Shown: positions 7,305 to 16,847, numbered from the stretch's first letter. The stretch: 64,000 nt of DNA from Cellulomonas sp. SG140 (GCF_025770785.1 NZ_JANZLA010000008.1:124001-188000), one strand, 5' to 3'. Notes: generated from the sequence alone by a model not told the origin. Translations and numbers: made by a program.

Positions 7305-8465
7305 ATGACCACTACCCCCACCGCAGCGGCGGACGTCCGCCCGTTCCGCGTCGCCGTCCCGGACGCAGACCTCGACGACCTCCGCGAGCGACTCGCCCGC
7401 ACCCGCTGGCCCGACCGGGAGACCGTCGGCGACTGGTCCCAGGGCGTCCGCCTGGACAACGCCCAGTCCCTCGTCACCTCCTGGCAGCACGACTACGACT
7501 GGCGCCGGTTCGAGTCCGCGCTCAACGCCTACCCGCAGTTCCTGACGACGATCGACGGGCTGGACATCCACTTCCTCCGCGTCAGGTCCAAGAACCCCGG
7601 TGCCCTGCCGCTGCTGCTGACCCACGGCTGGCCGAGCACCGTCGCGGACTTCCTGGGCCTGATCGGGCCGCTGACGGACCCCGTCGCGTTCGGTGGCGAC
7701 GTCGCCGACTCCTTCGACGTCGTCATCCCCTCGCTCCCAGGATTCGGGTTCTCGGGGAAGCCGAAGGCGCCCGGCTGGAACGCGCCGCGGATCGCCCGCG
7801 CGTGGGCGGAGCTGATGCGGCGGCTCGGCTACTCCCGCTGGGCGGCGCACGGTGGCGACTGGGGCGCTGTGGTCACCACCGAGCTCGGCGTGATGCAGCC
7901 GGACGGGCTGGTGGGCGTCCACCTGAGCACGCCTTACGCCTTCCCAGACCCGATCCCCGAGACGCTGACGCCCGAGGAACGCCGGGCTGTGGACGGGCTG
8001 GCGTTCTACGGCGGCCCGCTCGGCGGGTCCAACCACGTGCAGGGCACCAAGCCGGAGACGGTGGGGTTCGCGCTGGCGGACTCACCGGCCGGCCAGGCGG
8101 CGTGGATCTACGAGAAGTTCCAGTCAAAGACGGACAACCAGGGGCTCGCCGAGGACGCGCTGAGCGTCGACGCCATGCTCGACACCATCTCGCTCTACTG
8201 GTTCACCAACAGCGCGGCGTCATCGGCCCGCATCTACTGGGAGAACCGGACGGCGACCATGGTCGGGCCCAAACTGACCCTGCCCGTGGCGGTCACCGTC
8301 TTCCCGCGCGACATCCCGCGACTGCCGCGAACGTGGGTCGAGGACACCTACAGCAACCTGATCCACTTCGGCGAGGCCGAGCGGGGCGGACACTTCGCCG
8401 CGCTCGAGCAGCCGGAGATCCTGGTCGATGAGCTCCGCACCGGGCTGAGGAGCCTCCGCGCGTAG
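7305..8465 (+). CDS. epoxide hydrolase of the EHN-domain alpha/beta-hydrolase family
   Basis: 386 residues. The N-terminal EHN domain (about 12-120: PFRVAVPDADLDDLRERLARTRWP) marks juvenile-hormone/microsomal-type epoxide hydrolases. The alpha/beta-hydrolase core has the oxyanion motif HGWP (107-110), the nucleophile D185 in HGGDWGAV and the charge-relay His in GGHFAALEQPE near the C-terminus. It opens epoxides to vicinal diols. ATG 7305 has AGGAGAA upstream; the in-frame upstream extension crosses the operator and is rejected. Divergent from the TetR gene at 7224, which probably represses it. Confidence 0.9.
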   Translation: MTTTPTAAADVRPFRVAVPDADLDDLRERLARTRWPDRETVGDWSQGVRLDNAQSLVTSWQHDYDWRRFESALNAYPQFLTTIDGLDIHFLRVRSKNPGALPLLLTHGWPSTVADFLGLIGPLTDPVAFGGDVADSFDVVIPSLPGFGFSGKPKAPGWNAPRIARAWAELMRRLGYSRWAAHGGDWGAVVTTELGVMQPDGLVGVHLSTPYAFPDPIPETLTPEERRAVDGLAFYGGPLGGSNHVQGTKPETVGFALADSPAGQAAWIYEKFQSKTDNQGLAEDALSVDAMLDTISLYWFTNSAASSARIYWENRTATMVGPKLTLPVAVTVFPRDIPRLPRTWVEDTYSNLIHFGEAERGGHFAALEQPEILVDELRTGLRSLRA

Positions 8466-8539
8466 GAAGTCTGTCGTTCGCACCGACCGGATGCCCGACC
8501 TCGTTCGCCTCCGCCCGACGTGCCCGGACTGGCTAGGTG

Positions 8540-9571
8540 TCAGCTCGCCGCGGACCAGTCCTCGGCGCGGACGGTGCAGGACGCCACGGTTGTGCCCCAC
8601 ACAGCGATCACCGACCGGGCGGTCCAGCTCTGGCCGGCGTGCGCCAGGTCGGACGTGGACAGCGTCGCGGGACCCAGCTGGAGGGGACCGTTGACCCCGA
8701 CCTGCTCCCCCATCTCCTGGTTCACGGTCGTGTCCACCACGCCCGAGGCGTCCAGCAGGTCGGTGCGGATGCTGGTCGGCGACGACAGGTCGGCTGCCGG
8801 ACCGTGCCAGCGCCAGGTGATGCTCAGCCGGTCTTCCACCTGCCGCGCCGCCGGGCGGGTCACCCAGAGCCGGCGCTCCTGCCACCACGAGCTCTCGCGG
8901 GATGCAGTCGCGGTCGCCACGTCCGTGCCGGTCTGCGCCACGCAGGGCACCACGGCGGTGCTGATCCAGGCGGTCGACGTCGTCGTGGTCGAGAAGCCGA
9001 CACCGAGCGCGCACACCGCGACCGACCCCGCCGTCACGAGAACCGATCCCGCCCCCGTCGGGCGGGCACGGCGGGCGAACCACGGGTGCGGGGGCGTGTC
9101 CCTCGTCTGCAGCACGACCGTGCCGAGCAGCGAGTCGGCAAAGGTCCTGCACTGCGCGTCCCACAGCGGCCGCAGGTAGCCGATCAGGAAGATCGCGTCC
9201 AGCAGGTGCGCGACCACCCGCAGAGCCGAGGTGACCAGTCCGACGGGTCTGCCGGTCGACGCGCGCACCACGGCGATCCCGACGACGCGCTTGCCCGGTG
9301 TCGCACCGGTGTACCCCTGCAACGCCAGGAGCACGACGACGAGCGCGACCAGGACCGGGCTGCTGACCCACGAGATGCCCTGGTGGGCCGGAGACGAGTC
9401 CGGCACGGGCGTGAGCGACGGCGCCCCGCTCCCGCTGCCGAGCACCAGCCAGGTGGCACCCGCGAGCACGGCGCCGTCGAGCAGCGCCGCGACGACGCGC
9501 CGCCCCCAGTTCGCGTACGGCGGGACCAGAGCGCCGGCGAGCGGCTGCTCCAGCACCGGGGCCAGGCTCAC
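8540..9571 (-). CDS. RDD-family membrane protein with unassigned C-terminal domain
   Basis: 343 residues. The RDD domain occupies about 20-155: WGRRVVAALLDGAVLAG (Arg and Asp pair), a second hydrophobic segment (SPVLVALVVVLLALQGYTGATPGKRVVGI, with the conserved G-x-T-P-G-K), and a third segment ending DAQCRTFADSLLGTVV. A fourth hydrophobic stretch follows near 175-200 (SVLVTAGSVAVCALGVGF). The last 150 residues appear extracytoplasmic and were not recognised. RDD proteins are integral membrane proteins, some linked to ion transport, but function here is unknown. It converges on the epoxide hydrolase gene. Confidence 0.8.
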   Translation of the reverse strand: MSLAPVLEQPLAGALVPPYANWGRRVVAALLDGAVLAGATWLVLGSGSGAPSLTPVPDSSPAHQGISWVSSPVLVALVVVLLALQGYTGATPGKRVVGIAVVRASTGRPVGLVTSALRVVAHLLDAIFLIGYLRPLWDAQCRTFADSLLGTVVLQTRDTPPHPWFARRARPTGAGSVLVTAGSVAVCALGVGFSTTTTSTAWISTAVVPCVAQTGTDVATATASRESSWWQERRLWVTRPAARQVEDRLSITWRWHGPAADLSSPTSIRTDLLDASGVVDTTVNQEMGEQVGVNGPLQLGPATLSTSDLAHAGQSWTARSVIAVWGTTVASCTVRAEDWSAAS

Positions 9572-9672
9572 ATCCGGATCTTGACAGAGCGCGCCCGGCG
9601 CCGGGGCGGGTCTGAGCGGGGAAGCTCAGCTCGACGTCGCAACCCGCGCGTGCGGTCGACGACGCGCTCGGA

Positions 9673-10554
9673 TCAGGGCACGGGCGCGAGCCCGTCCGCG
9701 GTGGCGGCGAGGTCCGGCGCGCGCAGGCGGTCGGCGCCCGTGTAGACGTTGAACGTCGGCGGCCGGACGAAGCCCAGCAGGGTCATCCCGACCTCGTCGG
9801 CGAGCTCGACCGCCAGGCTCGACGGCGCGCTCACCGCGCTCAGCACCGGGATCCCGGCCAGGTGGGCCTTCTGCACCAGCTCGAACGATGCCCGGCCGCT
9901 GACCTGCAGCACCGTGTCGCGCAGCGGCAGCCGTCCCTCGAGCAGCGCCCAGCCCACCACCTTGTCGACGGCGTTGTGCCGGCCGACGTCCTCCCGGACG
10001 CACAGGAGGTTGCCGTCCAGGTCGAACAGGCCCGCGGCGTGCAGGCCGCCGGTGTCGTCGAACAGACGCTGGGCGGCGCGCAGGCGGTCGGGCAGGGTGA
10101 CGACGAGCGCCGGGTCCAGGGCCGCACCCTCGGCGGGCGACACCCGCGGGAAGGCCGACCGGGCACGGATCGCGTCGATGCTGGCCTTGCCGCAGATGCC
10201 GCAGGAGCTGGTCGTGTAGAAGGACCGCGCGACGTCCCGCGGCACCACCGGGACCGTCACCGACACGTCGACGACGTTGTAGGTGTTCACGCCCTCGTCC
10301 GTCGCGCCGGCGCAGTAGCGCTGGGTGCGGATGTGCTCGACGGAGCTGATGATCCCCTCGGTGACCAGGAAGCCCGCGACCAGCTCGAAGTCGTGGCCAG
10401 GCGTCCGCATGGTCACAGAGATAGCCTCGCCGCCGACCCGGATCTCGAGCGGCTCCTCGGCTACCACGGTGTCGGGCCGGCCGATGGTGGTCGCGGAGCC
10501 GTCGTCCGCCACCGTGACCCGCACCAGCGGCACGCGGGACGTCAGGCGGCCCAC
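9673..10554 (-). CDS. fdhD: formate dehydrogenase accessory sulfurtransferase FdhD
   Basis: 293 residues. FdhD carries sulfur from the cysteine desulfurase IscS to the molybdenum cofactor of formate dehydrogenase, which needs the sulfido ligand for activity. The diagnostic cysteine loop SSCGICGK is present (C118, C121), along with EEPLEIRVGG near the start and EDVGRHNAVDKVVG and VSGRASFELVQKA in the core. The GTG start at 10554 overlaps the end of the NrfD gene by 13 bases. It is the last gene of the leftward formate dehydrogenase operon, consistent with co-expression of enzyme and maturation factor. Confidence 0.95.
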   Translation of the reverse strand: MGRLTSRVPLVRVTVADDGSATTIGRPDTVVAEEPLEIRVGGEAISVTMRTPGHDFELVAGFLVTEGIISSVEHIRTQRYCAGATDEGVNTYNVVDVSVTVPVVPRDVARSFYTTSSCGICGKASIDAIRARSAFPRVSPAEGAALDPALVVTLPDRLRAAQRLFDDTGGLHAAGLFDLDGNLLCVREDVGRHNAVDKVVGWALLEGRLPLRDTVLQVSGRASFELVQKAHLAGIPVLSAVSAPSSLAVELADEVGMTLLGFVRPPTFNVYTGADRLRAPDLAATADGLAPVP

Positions 10555-11588
10555 TCGTCCGCCCTCCCCTGCGCGTCGCCGGACGATGAGCCCGCCGCCT
10601 GCGCCGCACGCTCGTTCAGCCGTTCACGCTGCGGCTGCACCACGTACTTCGGGTCCTGGGTCGAGGCGACCCCCGCCTCGAAGATCCCGAACCGCGTGCA
10701 CGCCGACCCCGCCATCGCGGCGAGCCCGCCGACCACCGCCGCAGCCCGCGACCAGCGCCCGCCGATCCCGCCCACCAGGGCGCCGCCGATGCTCAGCGCC
10801 TCGGCCGCGCGCATCAGCGTGCCGGCCTTGCCCTGCCGCAGGGTCTCCCCCGGCAGCCCCATCCGGCGCTCCATCACTCGGGTGATGGCCACCTCGGTGA
10901 GGCCTCCGACCAGGGCGGCTCGGCGAGCCGGCCCCGCCTGGGACACCGGCGCGGCGAGCATGCCGAGACCGCCGGCCGCGGTGGCGCCGGAGCTGACGAA
11001 CAGGAAGGGCAGCTCGCGGTGGCCGGCGTGCCAGGTGGGCACCGCGGTGTCGGCGATCAGCGGTGCGGTGTACGCGGCGACCGCGGGACCGGTGGCCGCG
11101 GCGGCGAACGTCGCCAGCTTCCCGATCCGGGGGAACCAGCCGGTCACGCTGGTCACCGCGGCGATGCCGGCCGCCGGGCCGTAGGCGGACAGGATCCACG
11201 AGCCGACGCTCATGGGGGACGACGGCTTGACGGTCCGCAGCATGTTGGTGAACCGCTCGGGCCGGCCCAGGTCGTGCACCAGCGCCACCACCGACCCGGA
11301 GATGGCCACCAGCGACCCGACCTTGCAGGCCCGCGCCAACGCCGGACGCCCGGTCGCCGTCGCCCCGGCGGCCAGCACCGACGAGCTGCCCGCCAGCCCG
11401 CCGAGGAACAGGTACCCGGCGATGTCGAGCGGCTCCCACTTGGGCTTGTGCAGGATCGGACGCCCGTAGTACGAGGTGAACTCGGCCTCCGGCACCATCA
11501 GCTCCTCGCCACCACGGCCCCCGCCGCGGCGCCTGTGCCGGCCGCTGCCACCGCCACCGAACCGCCCGCCGAACCCGCCGTCGCTCAT
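10542..11588 (-). CDS. nrfD: NrfD/PsrC-family membrane anchor of formate dehydrogenase
   Basis: 348 residues. After a Gly/Arg-rich cytosolic lead (residues 1-30) come multiple hydrophobic helices (IAGYLFLGGLAGSSSVLAAG, VGSLVAISGSVVALVHDLGRP, and others) with the family motif HDLGRPERF. NrfD proteins hold the redox subunits at the membrane and pass electrons to or from quinones. ATG 11588 overlaps the FeS-subunit stop by 4 bases (ATGA), so the two are translationally coupled. It takes the place of the cytochrome b gamma subunit of E. coli FdnI. Confidence 0.92.
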   Translation of the reverse strand: MSDGGFGGRFGGGGSGRHRRRGGGRGGEELMVPEAEFTSYYGRPILHKPKWEPLDIAGYLFLGGLAGSSSVLAAGATATGRPALARACKVGSLVAISGSVVALVHDLGRPERFTNMLRTVKPSSPMSVGSWILSAYGPAAGIAAVTSVTGWFPRIGKLATFAAAATGPAVAAYTAPLIADTAVPTWHAGHRELPFLFVSSGATAAGGLGMLAAPVSQAGPARRAALVGGLTEVAITRVMERRMGLPGETLRQGKAGTLMRAAEALSIGGALVGGIGGRWSRAAAVVGGLAAMAGSACTRFGIFEAGVASTQDPKYVVQPQRERLNERAAQAAGSSSGDAQGRADEWAA

Positions 11589-12535
11589 CGCTTCCTCCCC
11601 AGGAACGTCGCCGCGAGGCCGGTCAGCAGCGCCCCGGCCGCGAGCGCCGCGTTGCGCCACATCACCGGCAGGTCGCGCGTGGTGACGACGGGGTCCGGCG
11701 GCAGCCCGTACACCTCGGGCTCGTCGAGCAGCAGGAAGAAGGCGCCGTCACCGCCGACACCGTCGTCCGGGTCGGCCCCGTACAGCCGCGCCTCCGGCAC
11801 GCCGGCCTCGTGCAGCTGCTCCACGCGGGCCTGGGCCCGGACGCGCAGCTCGTCGAGGTCGCCGAACTGGATCGAGTCCGTCGGGCACGCCTTGGCACAT
11901 GCCGGCTCCTGGCCCGCCCCGAGCCGGTCGTAGCACATGGTGCACTTCCAGGCCCGGCCGTCGTCCTTGCGGGTCTCGATCACGCCGTACGGGCAGGCCG
12001 AGACGCAGTAGCCGCAGCCGTTGCACACGTCCTCCTGCACGACGACCGTGCCGAACTCGGTGCGGAACAGCGCGCCGGTGGGGCACACGTCCAGGCAGGC
12101 GGCGTGCGTGCAGTGCTTGCAGACGTCGGACGCCATCAGCCAGCGCATCCCGGTGCGGTCGCCGGACCCGTCGTCGGCCGCCGCCGGCGCCCCGGCGCCG
12201 CCCGGCATCGCCGGCATCCCGAGATCGACGGGCCCGGCACTCCCCCCGGCCGCAGCGCCAGCGCCCATCGGCCGCTGCTGCTCGATGAACGCGACGTGCC
12301 GCCACGTGCTCGCGCCCAGGTGCTCGGAGTTGTCGTAGGACATGCCGGTGAACGTCAGCCCGTCCTCCGGGATCGCGTTCCACTCCTTGCACGCCACCTC
12401 GCAGGCCTTGCAGCCGATGCAGACGGAGGTGTCGGTGAAGAAGCCGACGCGCGGTGCCGGATCGGGATAGCCGCCGGCCTCCGGCGGGTCGTCGCTGCGC
12501 AGGAAGCTGCCGAGCGCGGACAGGTCGAACGCCAT
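11585..12535 (-). CDS. fdhB: formate dehydrogenase iron-sulfur (beta) subunit
   Basis: 316 residues. Four ferredoxin-type cysteine clusters are visible: C39-x2-C-x2-C-x3-C (CIGCKACEVAC), CKHCTHAACLDVC, CNGCGYCVSACPYG and CTMCYDRLGAGQEPACAKACP, as in FdnH. They form the electron wire from the molybdenum subunit to the membrane anchor. A low-complexity Gly/Ala insert lies at about 88-130, and a single C-terminal hydrophobic helix (AALAAGALLTGLAATFLGRKR) probably anchors it. Gene spacing is 1 base from the catalytic subunit and a 4-base overlap with NrfD. Confidence 0.95.
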   Translation of the reverse strand: MAFDLSALGSFLRSDDPPEAGGYPDPAPRVGFFTDTSVCIGCKACEVACKEWNAIPEDGLTFTGMSYDNSEHLGASTWRHVAFIEQQRPMGAGAAAGGSAGPVDLGMPAMPGGAGAPAAADDGSGDRTGMRWLMASDVCKHCTHAACLDVCPTGALFRTEFGTVVVQEDVCNGCGYCVSACPYGVIETRKDDGRAWKCTMCYDRLGAGQEPACAKACPTDSIQFGDLDELRVRAQARVEQLHEAGVPEARLYGADPDDGVGGDGAFFLLLDEPEVYGLPPDPVVTTRDLPVMWRNAALAAGALLTGLAATFLGRKR

Positions 12536-12536
12536 G

Positions 12537-15500
12537 TCAGATCTCCGTCCCGGTCGAGGCGGTGACGCCCGCCCGCTCCTGGTACTCGCGCACCAGCGCC
12601 GGCCGGCCGGCGCCCTGCGGTCGTCGTCCGGGGCGGATGTCCGCCGCGAACGCCTTGACCTCCTGGATGTGCGAGCTGGGGTCGAGCACGATCGCCGACA
12701 GCTCGTTGACGGCGTCGCCCGCCACCAGCCCGTTGGGGCCGAAGTGGTACGGGATGCCGATCTGGTCGACCATCCGGCCCTGCACCTTCAGCGGTCGCAT
12801 CCGGTGGGTGACCATCACGCGGGCCTCGATCGCACCGCGGGCCGTGACCAGCGTCGCCCAGCCGCCGTGCGTGAGCCCACGCTCGGCGGCCAGCTCCGGG
12901 GACACCTCGCAGAACAGCTCCGGCTGCAGCTCGGCCAGGTACGGCTGCCAGCGGCTCATGCCGCCCGCGGTGAAGTGCTCGGTGAGCCGGTAGGTGGTGA
13001 CCAGGAAGGGGTACACGTCCGACCCCGGGGTGTCACCGGAAGGTTGGTAGCGGTTGTGCTCCGCGGGGAACACGAGCCGGGCCGGGTTGCGCTGCTGGCC
13101 GTACAGGGCGTTCTGCACCGGCGAGTCCTGCGGCTCGTAGTGCGCGGGCATCGGCCCGTCGACCACGCCCGCCGGCGCGTACAGCCAGCCCTTGCCGTCC
13201 GCCTGCATGATGAACGGGTCGATGCCGGACAGCGCCTCGATGCCCTGCGCGCCCTCCGGCGGCCGGTAGTCCGGCGACTTCTTCGGCTCGAAGTCGGGCA
13301 CGTCGAACCCCGACCACTTCCCGGCGTCGGCGTCCCACCACACGAGCTTCTTCCGCTCGCTCCACGGTGTGCCGTCCGGGGCGGCCGACGCGCGGTTGTA
13401 CAGGATGTGGCGGTTCAGCGGCCAGGTCCAGCCCCACTCGGCCGCCACCCAGTCCTGCTCGGTGCCGGGCTTGCGACGGGCCGCCTGGTTGACGCCGTCG
13501 GCGTAGACGCCGGCGTAGATCCAGCAGCCGCACGCCGTCGACCCGTCCTTCTTCAGGTCCATGTACGTCGACAGCTGCTTACCCGTGGAGTCCCACCCGT
13601 TGATCTCGGCCAGCACCGCCTCGCCCATCGGCTCGGCCGTCGGCCCCTCGGTCGGGTAGTCCCAGGTCAGGTCGAGGATCGGCCGGTCCCGCTGCTCGGT
13701 GGAGCCGGCCAGCATCTCCCGGATGATCCGGCCCAGGTGGTACATGAACCACAGGTCGCTGCGGGCGTCCCCCTCGGGCTCGACGGCCTTGTGCCGCCAC
13801 TGCAGCATCCGGTTGGTGTTGGTGAAGCTGCCGGCCTTCTCGGTGTGCGCGGCGGCGGGGAAGACGAACACCTCGGTGGCGATGTCCGTCGTCTTCAGCT
13901 CACCGCTGCGGATCTCGGGGCCGTCCTTCCACCACGTCGCGCTCTCGATCAGCGAGAAGTCCCGCACCACCAGCCAGTCGAGGTTGGCCATGCCGAGCCG
14001 CTGCATCGTCGCGTTGGCGGACCCGACCGCCGGGTTCTCCCCGAGCAGGAAGTAGCCCTTGCACCGGCCGGCGAGCTGCTCCATCACCGTGTCGTAGGTG
14101 GAGTGGCTGCCGGTCAGCCGGGGCAGGTAGTCGAAGCAGAAGTCGTTCGACGGGGTGGCCGCGGGCCCCCACCAGGCCTTGAGGAGGCTCACCATGTAGC
14201 TCTCCATGTTGGCCCAGAAGCCCTTCCGGGCCGCGTCGGCCTGGATGAAGCTCTCCAGGTCGATCTGGTGGTGCGCGTACGGCATCGGCAGGTAGCCGGG
14301 CAGCAGGTTGAACAGGGTGGGGATGTCGCTGGAGCCCTGGATGGACGCGTGCCCGCGCAGCGCCATGATCCCGCCGCCGGGACGCCCGACGTTGCCCAGC
14401 AGCAGCTGCAGCACGCACGCGGCCCGGATGAACTGCGAGCCGGCGCTGTGCTGCGTCCACCCCACGGCGTACGCGAACGAGGTGGTCCGCTCGCGGCCGG
14501 AGTTCTCGATCAGCGCCTGCGCCACCTCGAAGAACGTCTCCTTGGGGATGCCGCAGACCTCTTCGACCATCTCCGGGGTGTACCGGGCGTAGTGCCGCTT
14601 GAGCACGTTCAGCACGCAGCGCGGGTCCTGCAGGGTGGGGTCGGTGTGCGGCTGACCCTCCATCGCGGTGCCGCCGGAGCCGTGCTGCTCGCCGCGGCCG
14701 GCGCTCTGGATGCCGGGGGGCTCGGAGCCGCCGCCCTCCTCGGCCTCCTCCTGGCCCGGCGTCTTGTCGCGCATGCCGGACGCCGGCGCCGCGGACGCGC
14801 CCTCGTACTCCCACGTCTCGAAGGAGTACGACCGCTTCTGCTCGTCGAACCCGGAGAACAGCCCGTCCAGGTCCTCGGTGTCCCGGAAGTCCTCGCTGAC
14901 CAGGGTGGACGCGTTGGTGTAGTTCTCCACGTACTCCTTGAAGTAGGAGTCGGTGGACAGCACGTGGTTGATCAGCGCGCCGATGAAGGCGATGTCGGTC
15001 CCCACCCGCAGCGGCACGTGCAGGTCCGCCAGCGCCGACGTGCGCGTGAACCGCGGGTCGACGTGGATGATCTTGGCGCCGCGCGCCTTGGCCTCCACCA
15101 CCCACTGGAACCCGACCGGGTGCGCCTCGGCGAAGTTGGACCCCTCGATGACGATGCAGTCGGCGTGCTGCAGGTCCTGCAGGAACATCGTCGAGCCGCC
15201 GCGGCCGAAGCTGGTGCCCAGCCCGACGACGGTGGAGCTGTGGCACACGCGCGCCTGGTTCTCCACCTGGACGATGCCCAGGGCGGTGAACAGCTTCTTG
15301 ATGAGGTAGTTCTCCTCGTTGTCCAGCGTCGCGCCGCCGAGGCTGGCGATCCCCATCGTCCGGCGCGTCTTCTTGCCGTCCTTCTCGTCCTCCCAGGTGT
15401 CCGCCCGCGTGTTCACCACGCGCTCGGCGACCATGCGCATCGCCTCGTCGAGCGGCAGCTGCTGCCAGTCGGTGCCGTAGGGCGCGCGGTAGAGGACGGT

Positions 15501-15809
15501 GTGCAGGCGCGCGTCACCGGTGGTCAGCTGCAGGCTCGCGGAGCCCTTGGGGCACAACCGGCCGCGGCTGACGGGCGAGTCCGGGTCCCCCTCGATCTGG
15601 ACGACCTTGCCGTCCTTGACGAACACGTTCTGCCCGCAGCCCACGGCGCAGTACGGACAGACGGACTTCACGACGCGGTCCGCCGTCTGGGTGCGCGCCT
15701 TCAGGTTGGCGGTGCGGGCCGACTTGGCGGCCGATGCCTTGCCTGCGTGGTCGTCGCCGGTGAGCTGCCGGACCACCGGCCAGGACTGGATCAGCGGGAG
15801 TTGCTTCAC
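12537..15809 (-). CDS. fdhA: formate dehydrogenase major (molybdopterin) subunit, cysteine type
   Basis: 1090 residues. It oxidises formate to CO2 at a bis-MGD molybdenum or tungsten centre. The N-terminal 4Fe-4S motif is C51-x2-C54-x3-C58-x27-C86. The active-site ligand is cysteine (C189 in ARVCHSSTV) where FdnG has selenocysteine. Other MopB signatures include GENPAVGSANA and AFTNTNR-like AGSFTNTNR. No twin-arginine signal is seen, so the enzyme should face the cytoplasm, unlike E. coli FdnG. A roughly 50-residue Gly/Glu-rich insert at about 337-389 interrupts an otherwise FdnG-like stretch. It is the first large gene of the operon, 66 bases after a small HTH protein gene. Confidence 0.95.
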   Translation of the reverse strand: MKQLPLIQSWPVVRQLTGDDHAGKASAAKSARTANLKARTQTADRVVKSVCPYCAVGCGQNVFVKDGKVVQIEGDPDSPVSRGRLCPKGSASLQLTTGDARLHTVLYRAPYGTDWQQLPLDEAMRMVAERVVNTRADTWEDEKDGKKTRRTMGIASLGGATLDNEENYLIKKLFTALGIVQVENQARVCHSSTVVGLGTSFGRGGSTMFLQDLQHADCIVIEGSNFAEAHPVGFQWVVEAKARGAKIIHVDPRFTRTSALADLHVPLRVGTDIAFIGALINHVLSTDSYFKEYVENYTNASTLVSEDFRDTEDLDGLFSGFDEQKRSYSFETWEYEGASAAPASGMRDKTPGQEEAEEGGGSEPPGIQSAGRGEQHGSGGTAMEGQPHTDPTLQDPRCVLNVLKRHYARYTPEMVEEVCGIPKETFFEVAQALIENSGRERTTSFAYAVGWTQHSAGSQFIRAACVLQLLLGNVGRPGGGIMALRGHASIQGSSDIPTLFNLLPGYLPMPYAHHQIDLESFIQADAARKGFWANMESYMVSLLKAWWGPAATPSNDFCFDYLPRLTGSHSTYDTVMEQLAGRCKGYFLLGENPAVGSANATMQRLGMANLDWLVVRDFSLIESATWWKDGPEIRSGELKTTDIATEVFVFPAAAHTEKAGSFTNTNRMLQWRHKAVEPEGDARSDLWFMYHLGRIIREMLAGSTEQRDRPILDLTWDYPTEGPTAEPMGEAVLAEINGWDSTGKQLSTYMDLKKDGSTACGCWIYAGVYADGVNQAARRKPGTEQDWVAAEWGWTWPLNRHILYNRASAAPDGTPWSERKKLVWWDADAGKWSGFDVPDFEPKKSPDYRPPEGAQGIEALSGIDPFIMQADGKGWLYAPAGVVDGPMPAHYEPQDSPVQNALYGQQRNPARLVFPAEHNRYQPSGDTPGSDVYPFLVTTYRLTEHFTAGGMSRWQPYLAELQPELFCEVSPELAAERGLTHGGWATLVTARGAIEARVMVTHRMRPLKVQGRMVDQIGIPYHFGPNGLVAGDAVNELSAIVLDPSSHIQEVKAFAADIRPGRRPQGAGRPALVREYQERAGVTASTGTEI

Positions 15810-15875
15810 TGCGGTCTCCTTCTGGTTCCCGCCCTGGCGCCCGCCGCTGCGCGGCCGGGTCGTCGGGCCGTGCTG

Positions 15876-16184
15876 TCAGCCGTGCGTGGCGGTCTGCCCG
15901 GCGGCACGCATCTGCGTGTCGGCGGCCAGCCGCTCCTTGATCCACTCCCCCACCTCGGGCTTGGTCGTGGGGTTCTGCTCCGCCTGGTGCACCAGCAGCT
16001 GGCTACGGGACTGGAAGGCCCCCGGCCGGTCCCGCATCTCCTGCGTGTACGAGTCGCCGCCGTCCGCCGGCATCCCCGTCGCGATCAGGTACGCCGTGCC
16101 TGCGGAGACGCCGGTGCGCGCGGAGATCTGGTGGTAGTCGAGGCCCTGGTCCAGCAGGTCGAGGACCGTCTGCTTGGAGACCAC
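15876..16184 (-). CDS. small helix-turn-helix protein heading the formate dehydrogenase operon
   Basis: 102 residues from GTG 16184, with TAGGTG upstream. The N-terminus (VSKQTVLDLLDQGLDYHQISARTGVSAGTAYLIATG) reads as a homeodomain-like HTH of the resolvase/transposase type. The rest (PADGGDSYTQEMRDRPGAFQSRSQLLVHQAEQNPTTKPEVGEWIKERL) contains no family recognised here. The N-P-T-T-K-P-E-V-x-x-W-I-K-x-R-L end suggests a conserved accessory protein rather than a free regulator. Position and orientation make it part of the fdh unit. Function unknown; regulation or assembly of the enzyme is inference from context. Confidence 0.75.
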   Translation of the reverse strand: MVSKQTVLDLLDQGLDYHQISARTGVSAGTAYLIATGMPADGGDSYTQEMRDRPGAFQSRSQLLVHQAEQNPTTKPEVGEWIKERLAADTQMRAAGQTATHG

Positions 16185-16371
16185 GACGCACCTACCCGTC
16201 CTGTGAGGGGGACGACCCGCGGTTGCCGCGACCGTCGCTCGACAGTCTCGGAGCGGTACCGGGAGGCCGCAACAGGAGCGGGCAGGCGCCGGCGTGTGCG
16301 ACACGCCACTGCCGTCGTCGGCTCGGCGCGGCGCATCAGCGACCGAGTGGCCAACTGCGACGCTCCGTCAC

Positions 16372-16698
16372 GTGTGGAATTTCCTCGCCGCCCTCTTCGC
16401 GCTCGTCGGCACGGTCGCACAAGGGCTGAGCAACCTCCGAGAGCTCTCGCGGCGTGATCCGGAGACGGCATCCGCTGTGGCCCTCTGGGACTTGCAGGAC
16501 GCCAAGCCGTCGTGGCTTCATCCACTCCGGCGCAGGGAGCACATGAGGATCGTTGAAGAACTCAAGCGAGAGAGCCCCGCTGAGGCACGTGCCTACGATC
16601 GGCTCTACCGAACCGTTCTCAGTTGGGCGGTCCTCGCCACGAGCGCCTTCCTCGCGACCATCGGCTCTGCCATTGGACTGTTCCATGGTTCGCCGTAG
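16372..16698 (+). CDS. small hypothetical membrane protein
   Basis: About 108 residues from GTG 16372. An N-terminal hydrophobic helix (WNFLAALFALVGTVAQGL) and a C-terminal one (VLSWAVLATSAFLATIGSAIGLF) flank a charged middle (RRREHMRIVEELKRESPAEARAYDRLYR) that should form a helical hairpin in the cytoplasm. No family is recognised. The codons are less GC-rich than those of flanking genes, hinting at recent transfer. A longer start at 16294 is possible but adds only antisense-like sequence. Confidence 0.5.
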   Translation: MWNFLAALFALVGTVAQGLSNLRELSRRDPETASAVALWDLQDAKPSWLHPLRRREHMRIVEELKRESPAEARAYDRLYRTVLSWAVLATSAFLATIGSAIGLFHGSP

Positions 16699-16847
16699 TC
16701 GGAGCTCGGCCGAGATGCCGCCGTCGCAGCCGGCTCGCAACAACCGTGAGATTCCCGCCTGAGACGTCTGTTCGACACTCTCTGCATCGCGAACCTGCTT
16801 GCTGTCTCAGGCAGCGACGTTCGACGGCAGCCCAGGCAGACGACGCT

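Noticed and set aside
12534..16457. Long plus-strand open frame opposite the formate dehydrogenase genes.
   Set aside because: It is antisense to fdhA, has Arg/His/Gly-biased composition and no domain; high GC gives spurious open frames.
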